Shown: positions 33,549 to 38,826 of the stretch, one piece after another
Layout of the letters: every line of letters begins with the position of its first letter
Numbering within the stretch: position 1 is the stretch's first letter
Assembly: GCA_003402705.1 (NCBI GenBank)
Contig: QQNF01000038.1
Span: 1-38,826, forward strand
Length of the DNA stretch: 38,826 bases
Direction: 5' to 3'
Origin: Verrucomicrobiota bacterium
GTDB taxonomy: Bacteria > Verrucomicrobiota > Verrucomicrobiia > Verrucomicrobiales > V1-33
Notes under the pieces: model-generated
Told to the model about the DNA's origin: nothing
The model's database searches: none
What the model saw: only the letters and a program-made list of their open reading frames with translations
Translations under genes and position numbers: made by a program

Positions 33549-34372
33549 CCCCCAAGCCCATCGCGTGAGCCCCGCTCTCCCAACTGGTTGGGAGATGTTA
33601 GGCTTGTGGGAAGAGGGAGACCCCCCAAGCCCATCGCGTGAGCCCCGCTCTCCCAACCCGCACCTGGGAGCGCTGAGCCCCAGCTCGGCGTTCTCCGTAC
33701 TCGCCCCTTCCGTACAAGCTAGCCGCAGGCTTTGGACTGCTGGGAGCATCACAGCTCTCCCTGCGCACGGAGTGCGCCTGCCAGCCCCTCCCAACAAGCC
33801 CGGCACCGCGAGGCTCCGCACTCGCGCCTCTCCGAACTCGCCCCTCCGTACAAGCTAGCCGCAGGCTCTGGACTGCTGTGAGTATCACAGCTCTCTCTGC
33901 GCACGGAGTGCGCCTGCCAGCCCTCCCAACAAGCCCGGCACCGCGAGGCTCCGCACTCGCGCCTCTCCGAACTCGCCCCTCCGTACAAGCTAGCCGCAGG
34001 CTCTGGACTGCTGTGAGCATCACAGCTCTCCCTGCGCAAGGAGTGCGCCTGCCCGCCCTCCGTACAAGCCCCTGGGAGCGCTGAGCCCCAGCTCGGCGTT
34101 CTCCGTACTCGCGCTCTCCCCACAAGAGCGCCGCAGGCTCTGTACTGCTGTGAGCATCACAGCTCCCTCTGCGCACAAAGTGCGCCTGCCCGCCCCTCCG
34201 AACAAGCCCCTGGGAGCGCTGAGCCCCAGCTCGGCGTTCTCCGAACAAGACCCCTCCGAACCAGAGCGCCGCAGGCTCTGGACTGCTGTCAGAATTACAG
34301 CTCTCCCTGCGCACGGAGTGCGCCTGCCAGCCCTCCGAACAAGCCCGGGCACGCGAGGCTCCGCACTCGCGC
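33549..34372. repeat. Modular array of a constant 61-nt three-hairpin element
   Basis: Five copies of element C, each exactly 61 bases, start at 33722, 33858, 33993, 34130 and 34268. They are separated by 74-77 bases. Each can fold into an outer GCAGG/CCTGC stem enclosing GCTGTGA-GCA-TCACAGC and GCGCAC-GGA-GTGCGC hairpins. The last loop varies (GGA, AAA; GAA in the distant copy) while its stem is mostly kept. Spacers carry one of two further hairpins. Module A (33665, 34073, 34211) contains GCTGAGC-CCCA-GCTCGGC. Module B (33801, 33935, 34346) contains GCGAG and CTCGC. A CTCC(N)2ACAAG linker recurs between modules. A 36-base direct repeat (module D) lies at 33549 and 33622; the first copy abuts a palindrome at 33576-33595. 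The array fills the gap between 33459 and 34438 apart from its edges. Open frames across it are rejected as coding. Confidence 0.85.
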
Positions 34373-34438
34373 TCTCCCCACACACCCTCCTTCACCATCC
34401 CGCATTTTACTAATCACTATTCTCAATTCCCCTCCCCA

Positions 34439-35194
34439 TCACTTCAACCCTAGCTTTTTATCTGCTTTTCCCTGAACCCAGATATCCGTCGTCTCCGGAT
34501 TCGCCTTCAACCGCTTCAGCACCCTCCGAATACACGCCAGCGCCTTCCTGTTCATCCCCGGCGCGGACTCGACCGCAATGTTGTGCTGGTCCTCGGTCGT
34601 GGCGCCAACCCCAATCACTTCCCCAGCCTCGTGCTCCTCAAGTTCTTCGTCGATCTCCTCGCTGATCTCCTCCAAATCGGTCATCTCCATCTGCTCCAAC
34701 CCCGACAGCCAGATCTCATAAATGCACCCCGGCGGAGAGAACGTCGCCACCTCCGGCAGCGTCTCCACCGGCGACGCCAGCTGATCCTCCCTCGGCGTGA
34801 TGATCTCGAACTGATCCAAGTTCGCCTTCACATAAGCCACCAGGTCTTTGGGTTTGAAGAAAGTCTCTTCCTGATACTTCCCCAGTTGATCCTCCTCGAC
34901 GTAGAACTCGACGTAGTCATGCGTGGTCACGCGGAAGGGTGCAGGCACCTCCTTTCTCTCAATCTCCCAGTCGAAGCACCTCTTCCATTCCGGAGGATAG
35001 AGCTTCTGATCGGGCGTCAAATCAACCTCCAATTCATCAATGAAACCTGCAGGAAACCCCTTGCCATCAAAGTTAAAAAACTTCTTCCACCGATCAGGAG
35101 CAAAGAGGCTCGGCTCACACACCCTTGCAGTCGTCAGAAAATCATAAAGCCAGAATCCGTAGCCGCCGTCAATTGACACAATGTAAGCTATCAA
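34439..35194 (-). CDS. Acidic protein of unknown function
   Basis: I do not recognise this 251-residue protein. It starts LIAYIVSIDGGYGFWLYDFL (TTG at 35194), is aromatic-rich in its first half (WKKFFNFDGKGFPAGF), and has an acidic stretch at about 175-195 (EEISEEIDEELEEHEAGEV). It ends in DIWVQGKADKKLGLK. It has no signal peptide or clear membrane helix. The start is uncertain: AAGGAG abuts the TTG, too close to serve it, and the frame extends upstream past an in-frame TAG to an ATG at 35260. Codon choice is mixed and lacks the G/T-ending bias of the other minus-strand genes. The gene stands alone between two directly oriented copies of the structured repeat, which suggests recent acquisition. 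Confidence 0.65.
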   Translation of the reverse strand: MIAYIVSIDGGYGFWLYDFLTTARVCEPSLFAPDRWKKFFNFDGKGFPAGFIDELEVDLTPDQKLYPPEWKRCFDWEIERKEVPAPFRVTTHDYVEFYVEEDQLGKYQEETFFKPKDLVAYVKANLDQFEIITPREDQLASPVETLPEVATFSPPGCIYEIWLSGLEQMEMTDLEEISEEIDEELEEHEAGEVIGVGATTEDQHNIAVESAPGMNRKALACIRRVLKRLKANPETTDIWVQGKADKKLGLK

Positions 35195-35260
35195 CTCCTT
35201 GTTGATCGGGACGCTGGTGACTGTCTTTGGCTTCGGAAGCTATCTGATTTTTGCACTCAT
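35195..35260 (-). other. Possible original 5' end of the acidic-protein gene, interrupted by TAG
   Basis: Reading the minus strand in the frame of the gene at 34439-35194, an ATG at 35260 gives MSAKIR, then TAG (35242-35240), then LPKPKTVTSVPINKELIAYI, running straight into the annotated protein. The residues on both sides of the stop look like normal protein. This is either a nonsense mutation at codon 7 or chance openness upstream of a downstream start. I cannot decide between these. Confidence 0.45.
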
Positions 35261-35412
35261 GGATATCGTTATTCGGGACAGGGCCGTCCGCGACAATTCA
35301 CAAAATCCGCCATCCCACCCCCCTTCAACCGAAAACGAGCCTCCCTTCGCCTGACTCCCAACCATCCCGTCTTCCCTCCCACTCCGTTCTCGCCCCTCCC
35401 AACCAGCCCCCT

Positions 35413-35433
35413 CTCAAATCTCAAATCTCAAAT
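35413..35433. repeat. Heptanucleotide microsatellite (CTCAAAT)3
   Basis: Three perfect copies of CTCAAAT sit immediately before the distant copy of the structured repeat. The 150 bases to its left (35261-35412) are C-rich, G-poor sequence in which I see no gene. Confidence 0.8.
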
Positions 35434-35595
35434 CCCCCCAGCCCTTCTCGTGAGCCCCGCCCCTCCCAACCCGCCCCTGGGAGCGCTGAGCCCCAGCTCG
35501 GCGTTCTCCGTACTCGCGCCCTCCCCACAAGAGCGCCGCAGGCTCTGGACTGCTGTGAGCATCACAGCTCTCCCTGCGCACGAAGTGCGCCTGCC
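35434..35595. repeat. Solitary D-A-C copy of the structured repeat
   Basis: This copy has module D (35434-35470), module A (35478-35517) and the 61-base element C (35535-35595) in the same order, orientation and nearly the same spacing as the first unit of the main array (33622-33782). D to C start distances are 101 and 100 bases. In C the second hairpin loop is GAA (GCGCAC-GAA-GTGCGC) with an intact stem. Confidence 0.88.
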
Positions 35596-35629
35596 CGCCC
35601 CCTCTCCCAACACGCCCTTCTCCCTTCCC

Positions 35630-35727
35630 ACTTCTCACTTCTCACTTCTCACTTCTCACTTCCACGCCCCCTCTCCGACCAAGCCCTTCCCACTTCCCAC
35701 TTCTCACTTCTCACTTCTAACTTCTCA
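35630..35727. repeat. Heptanucleotide microsatellite (ACTTCTC)n in two tracts
   Basis: Four perfect ACTTCTC units plus a partial one occupy 35630-35663. A second, less regular tract with two perfect units and variants runs from 35692 to 35727. The second tract contains the stop codon of the PHP remnant. Confidence 0.85.
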
Positions 35728-35947
35728 ACGACGCCCGCACCTCCCCGATCGCAATGTCCTGACGTTTCCGCCCCAGAAAATACGAAACACTCCGGTACCC
35801 CACCGACTCCAGCACATCCAGCGCCTCCTCAAAATGCGACGCCACCCGCCCCGGATGGTGACTGTCACTTCCCAGCACCACCGGAATCCCCCGCTCGCAC
35901 ATCATCCGCAGCATCCCCGGCCCACGACACCAACACCCACAACTCAT
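35717..35947 (-). pseudogene. 3' remnant of a PHP-domain (histidinol-phosphatase-like) gene
   Basis: The segment after about residue 12 of this 76-codon frame reads GIPVVLGSDSHHPGRVASHF, then EEALDVLESVGYRSVSYFLG and RKR. This is the C-terminal part of a PHP-fold phosphoesterase such as HisK-type histidinol phosphatase; GSDSHHP carries the last metal-binding Asp/His pair. The family normally has about 250-280 residues, so roughly three quarters, including all other metal ligands, are missing. Upstream DNA (35948-36060) has no matching frame. The 3' end runs into the ACTTCTC microsatellite, which supplies the stop. A short functional protein is unlikely. Confidence 0.8.
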
Positions 35948-36024
35948 CCGTCCTCACGAATCTCCCAGCCACCTTCAAACCTCACACAATTCCTATCACC
36001 ACCCTCCCTTCACTCAACCTCCTA

Positions 36025-36046
36025 GGCTCGCCTCTCCAAGGCGGCC
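36025..36046 (-). terminator. Hairpin downstream of tRNA-Asp, possible terminator
   Basis: GGC (36025-36027) pairs with GCC (36044-36046), and CGCCT (29-33) with AGGCG (39-43), around CTCCA, with one bulged T. It lies 15 bases past the tRNA 3' end. No T-run follows on the minus strand, so intrinsic termination is doubtful. Confidence 0.3.
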
Positions 36047-36060
36047 AATCAATGAACAAG

Positions 36061-36137
36061 TGGCGGAGCGGACGGGACTCGAACCCGCGACCTCCGGCGT
36101 GACAGGCCGGCGTTCTAACCGACTGAACTACCGCTCC
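36061..36137 (-). tRNA. tRNA-Asp (anticodon GTC)
   Basis: The reverse strand gives a full 77-base cloverleaf. The acceptor stem is GGAGCGG with CCGCTCC, the discriminator is G, and the CCA end is encoded. The D-arm begins TAGTTCAGTCGGTTAGA. The anticodon loop CTGTCAC places GTC at 36103-36101, and the T-arm is CGGGTTCGAGTCCCG. It reads the aspartate codons GAC and GAT. A possible promoter lies at 36179-36207. Confidence 0.97.
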
Positions 36138-36178
36138 ATTAAAGGATTGGGCCACTTGTTCGCGCCGGAAGGAGACGT

Positions 36179-36207
36179 TCTATGAACCAGACTTTTGCGG
36201 CCTGCAA
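36179..36207 (-). promoter_or_regulatory. Possible promoter of tRNA-Asp
   Basis: On the minus strand TTGCAG (36207-36202) and CATAGA (36184-36179) are 17 bases apart and would start a transcript about 35 bases before the tRNA. The -35 is fair and the -10 weak. The rest of the 209-base gap to 36346 shows nothing clear. Confidence 0.3.
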
Positions 36208-36346
36208 ACACTTTTTTCAGTTTCACATCCTTCTTCTCTTCCCCCCCTCCCAACCCGCGTCTGCACCATTGCATTTCCCCGCGCTTTGAACGAATTTCCA
36301 TCTGCTCCGGTCCCATCCGGCAAACACTCTACAACCCTCGCGCCCC

Positions 36347-36781
36347 ATGACCTCCATTTCCAGACTCCTTCCCGTCCTGATTCTCGCCGGCATCTCCGCA
36401 GCAGGTGCCCAGACCATCCCCCCCATTCCCACTCCCAACCCCGCCGTCTCCGACGCCGGCCCAGTCATCACCCTCACCACCCCTGCCTCCATCCCCGGCG
36501 GCAAAGGAATCATCAGCGGCACCGCCAAAGACGCAGGGGGAAGCTCGGGTGGTACCGGCGGCACCACCTCCACCGCTGGCGTCAAGGAAGTCCTCTACCA
36601 GTTCGAAGGCGACACCAAATGGCGCAAAGCCAAGCTCGCCCTCCCCAACAAGGCCGAAACCACCTTCTTCTTCGACGTCAAAATCACAGGCTCCGTCGGC
36701 CGCCGCATCTACATCCGCGGCGTCGATGTCCAACTCGGGGAAGGCGACATCGTCGGCCGCCGCTTCCGCAAAGGCAGCTGA
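36347..36781 (+). CDS. Small exported protein with a beta-sandwich-like domain
   Basis: The 144-residue product has a clear signal peptide (MTSISRLLPVLILAGISAAG, cleaved near AGAQ) and a Pro-rich stretch. A single domain follows with alternating beta-strand patterns (GPVITLTTPASIPGGKGIIS, VKEVLYQFEGDTKWRKAKL, RRIYIRGVDVQLGEGD). This resembles bacterial Ig-like modules that follow TP-x(n)-G patterns, with a glycine-rich loop in the middle. I cannot assign a family. It sits 27 bases before the membrane-anchored repeat protein on the same strand, so the two may be co-transcribed. Function is unknown. Confidence 0.8.
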   Translation: MTSISRLLPVLILAGISAAGAQTIPPIPTPNPAVSDAGPVITLTTPASIPGGKGIISGTAKDAGGSSGGTGGTTSTAGVKEVLYQFEGDTKWRKAKLALPNKAETTFFFDVKITGSVGRRIYIRGVDVQLGEGDIVGRRFRKGS

Positions 36782-36808
36782 CCCAGCCGCCCGCCTCGGC
36801 CCCCACTC

Positions 36809-38014
36809 ATGAAAATCCCCGCGTTCGCGCGTCGGCGGGTCGCCGGCATCCCCCTGCCCTCGATCCTCATCGCCGCCGCGGTGCTGATCGCGCTCCGCAG
36901 CGTCCCGCCCTCCTCCAAAAAACCGGCCGCGCCTCCCACAGGCTCGGCCCCTCAGGACGTCGCCCCTTCGCACGTCTCTCCAAACGGCTCCCCCCCAGCC
37001 ACCCCCCAAAACTCCCCTCAGCCCGCTCCCTCGGACCCTAAACCCGCATCCTCCGAACCACGCCGCGCCGCCCTCAAGGCCGCCATCCAGGAAATCCTCA
37101 GCTCCCTCCAGGGCGACGCCCGCCTCGAATCCCTCTCCCCGCTCCTCGCGGAATGGATCCAGCTCGACGCCCCAGCCGCCGCCTCATGGGCCGCCGCCCT
37201 CCCCGCCGGTCCCTTCCGCTCCGACGCCGTCGGCGAACTCCTCCTCCACTGGGCCGCCGCCGACCCCGAAAAAGCCGCCGCATGGCTCCCCGGCAGTGGT
37301 TCCCTCGACCCCGAATCCGCCTCCACCCTCGCCGGAAAATGGGCCATCTCGGACCCAGCCAAAGCCGCCTCATGGGCCGCATCCCTCTCCAATCAAGCCG
37401 ACCGCACCGCCGCTCGCGCCGCCATCGCCGGATCATGGGCCGCCCGCGACCCACTCAACGCTGCCGCATGGGCCCAGTCGCTCGATCCCTCAGACTTCCC
37501 AGCCGCCGCCACCGCCGTCGCCGACGCATGGTCCCGCTCCGCCCCCGCCCGCGCCGCCGCATGGCTCACTTCCCTCTCTCCAGAACCAAACCCAGCCCTC
37601 GAAGCCGCCGCCGGCACCGTCGTCCAGCATTGGACCGAACAAAACCCCGGCGCCGTCTCCCAATGGCTCAACGCCATGCCCGAAAGCCCCCAGAAAGACA
37701 GCGCCGCCTCCCTCTTCGCCCTCGCCGCCGCCCCCGTCGCCCCAACCGACGCCATGCTCTGGGCCTCCTCCCTCGCCGACGACACCCTCCGCCGCGACAC
37801 CGTCGCCGGGGTCTGCGAACGCTGGTACGACGCCGCCCCAGACGAATTCAAAGCCCAGATCCCCGCCCAGCTCGACCTCCTCGAGGAACCCGCACTCCGC
37901 CATGGGATCTACGAAATGCTCTACGAAAAAGACCCGGAGTTCCGCCTCACGCTCCTCAAAATCGCCGACGGCGACATCCCGCCCCCAGGAGCCGACTCCC
38001 CGGATGTCCAGTAG
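36809..38014 (+). CDS. Membrane-anchored helical-repeat protein with regular tryptophan repeats
   Basis: This 401-residue protein is the clearest member of the family seen at 345-6842. An Arg-rich N-terminus and a membrane segment (about 16-30, SILIAAAVLIAL) are followed by a Pro/Ser linker to about 90. After that comes a run of roughly 30-residue helix pairs with tryptophans at regular spacing. Examples are AAAWLPGSG, SDPAKAASWAASLSNQADR, ARDPLNAAAWAQSLDP and APARAAAWLTSLSPEP. The consensus is about DPxxAAxWAxxL-x(5-8)-R-x(6-9)-W. The body is probably periplasmic. It may share a transcript with the exported protein upstream, and an ExbB/TolQ-family gene follows 146 bases later. Function is unknown; a protein-binding scaffold is the natural guess. 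Confidence 0.85.
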   Translation: MKIPAFARRRVAGIPLPSILIAAAVLIALRSVPPSSKKPAAPPTGSAPQDVAPSHVSPNGSPPATPQNSPQPAPSDPKPASSEPRRAALKAAIQEILSSLQGDARLESLSPLLAEWIQLDAPAAASWAAALPAGPFRSDAVGELLLHWAAADPEKAAAWLPGSGSLDPESASTLAGKWAISDPAKAASWAASLSNQADRTAARAAIAGSWAARDPLNAAAWAQSLDPSDFPAAATAVADAWSRSAPARAAAWLTSLSPEPNPALEAAAGTVVQHWTEQNPGAVSQWLNAMPESPQKDSAASLFALAAAPVAPTDAMLWASSLADDTLRRDTVAGVCERWYDAAPDEFKAQIPAQLDLLEEPALRHGIYEMLYEKDPEFRLTLLKIADGDIPPPGADSPDVQ

Positions 38015-38160
38015 GCACTCAACATTTCCGCGTTCCCGCCGACAATCCCGGGCCGCTCCAGCGCTTCTCTCAACAACCCCGCTCCCTCCTCGCGGGCCAA
38101 CTCACCACCACCTTGCACACACGCCCCGGCCATGCGTAGCTCCATCATCGGCTCCCGTCT

Positions 38161-38826
38161 ATGAAACTCATCCCCCGGCTCCTCGCCGCACTCTTCCTCA
38201 CCGCCACCGCAGTCACTCTCCTGCCGTCGCCCCTCTCCGCACAGACACCAGCCCCCGCAGAGGCCCCTGCCACTCCGCCCGCCGCCCCCGCCCCGGCCCC
38301 GGCACCCGTCACCGATACCGCCCCCCCAGCCCCCAAAGACGCCGCCCCGCAGCGCTCCAGCTCGGCCATGGACCCAGTCAAACTCATCAAGGAAGGCGGC
38401 ATCACCATCTGGTTCCTCCTCGCACTCTCCGTCGTCACCTGCACCCTCGTCGTCTTCTACATCCTCACCATCCGCCGCGCCGCCGTCGTCAGCGACTCCT
38501 TCATGCGCACCGCGGAAAACCTCATCCGCAAACAGGACTACATGGGCCTCCTCTCCGTCTGCAACCGCCGCGACGAAGCCATCGCACGCATCACCCAGAA
38601 AGCCCTCGACTTCGGCACCAAAAACCCCACCGCCACCCTCGACGAAGTCCGCCAGGTCACCGAAAGCGAGGGCCAGCGCCAGGCCAGCCAACTCACCCAG
38701 CGCATCGCCTACCTCGCTGACATCGGAGCCATCGCCCCCATGATCGGCCTCCTCGGCACCGTCTTCGGCATCATGAAGGAATTCGGTAACATCTCCGACC
38801 GCGCCGCCCAGCTCAACATGATGAAA
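38161..38826 (+). CDS. MotA/TolQ/ExbB proton-channel family protein (3' end beyond window)
   Basis: The frame is open from ATG 38161 to the window edge (222 codons, no stop), so the gene is partial. It begins with a signal-like hydrophobic segment (MKLIPRLLAALFLTATAV) and an Ala/Pro-rich linker (about 27-65). The ExbB/TolQ core follows: a membrane helix at about 80-100 (ITIWFLLALSVVTCTLVVFY), a cytoplasmic loop, and the conserved third-helix start IGAIAPMIGLLGTVFGIM (about 189-206). Members use the proton gradient to energise outer-membrane transport (with ExbD and TonB) or envelope maintenance (with TolR). The N-terminal signal-like extension is found in a subgroup of ExbB proteins. Partner genes would lie to the right. 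Confidence 0.93.
   Translation, partial: MKLIPRLLAALFLTATAVTLLPSPLSAQTPAPAEAPATPPAAPAPAPAPVTDTAPPAPKDAAPQRSSSAMDPVKLIKEGGITIWFLLALSVVTCTLVVFYILTIRRAAVVSDSFMRTAENLIRKQDYMGLLSVCNRRDEAIARITQKALDFGTKNPTATLDEVRQVTESEGQRQASQLTQRIAYLADIGAIAPMIGLLGTVFGIMKEFGNISDRAAQLNMMK

Noticed and set aside
33549..34372. CRISPR array
   Set aside because: The constant element (61 bases) is too long and highly structured, the spacers (74-77 bases) fall into only two recurring sequence classes, and no cas gene is present.
33598..34398. Long minus-strand open frame (266 codons) and several others across the repeat array
   Set aside because: Several frames on both strands are open at once and encode only translated repeats rich in Arg, Ser and Ala. 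Conservation follows the hairpins, not codons.
35251..36102. 283-codon plus-strand open frame
   Set aside because: It runs through repeats and microsatellites and ends in WRSGRDSNPRPPA, the well-known artefact of translating the antisense of a tRNA gene.
7570..38014. Avoidance of a CCWGG restriction or methylation site
   Set aside because: CCAGG is frequent on the plus strand, and CCTGG occurs in other frames and in repeats. True site avoidance would affect both strands and all frames.
1..38826. Insertion sequences, prophage or integrative element genes
   Set aside because: No transposase, integrase, resolvase or phage structural gene is visible, even around the island and tRNA-Asp.

Overview
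The window is about 39 kb of GC-rich bacterial chromosome, most likely from the phylum Verrucomicrobiota. That placement is an inference. It rests on a secreted ThuA/PVC-type cytochrome c dehydrogenase, a large secreted CotH-kinase/lamin-tail protein, repeated small membrane-anchored helical-repeat proteins with DPxxAxxWA motifs, weak or absent Shine-Dalgarno sequences, and many exported proteins. I see no transposase, integrase, phage gene or CRISPR array.

Layout. Positions 1-344 hold a hairpin-forming intergenic repeat. Positions 345-6842 carry five consecutive same-strand genes for single-pass membrane proteins that look like diverged paralogues. A sixth, clearer member lies at 36809-38014. 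Positions 6963-18512 are mostly housekeeping and metabolic genes: pheT, a squalene/phytoene synthase-family enzyme, an isoprenylcysteine methyltransferase-like membrane protein, a beta-propeller/M28 peptidase/PDZ protein, lysine 2,3-aminomutase, an EamA transporter and an exported amidase. Positions 18675-29753 hold two giant secreted proteins on either side of a dipeptide epimerase. A strong terminator follows the first of them. Next come an orphan NuoE/NuoF-like flavoprotein (29776-31449) and, on the minus strand, a PfkB sugar kinase with a Tat-type sugar isomerase/epimerase (31452-33458).

Positions 33459-36060 look like a patchwork island. They contain a modular array of a constant 61-nt, three-hairpin element, an unrecognised acidic-protein gene with a possible in-frame TAG near its original start, a second directly oriented repeat copy, two heptanucleotide microsatellites, and the 3' remnant of a PHP-domain phosphatase gene. 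The island ends near a tRNA-Asp(GTC) gene. The window closes with a small exported protein, the sixth helical-repeat paralogue, and the start of an ExbB/TolQ/MotA-family proton-channel gene cut by the window edge.

A global property stands out. The plus strand is strongly C- and A-rich whichever strand is coding. Plus-strand genes end codons in C (or A) and minus-strand genes end them in G (or T), as expected from strong replication-strand bias with the minus strand as leading strand. The five-gene cluster (especially its third gene), the structured repeats and the 34439-35194 gene follow this bias less, which suggests they arrived or changed orientation more recently. All compositional statements here were read by eye, not computed.
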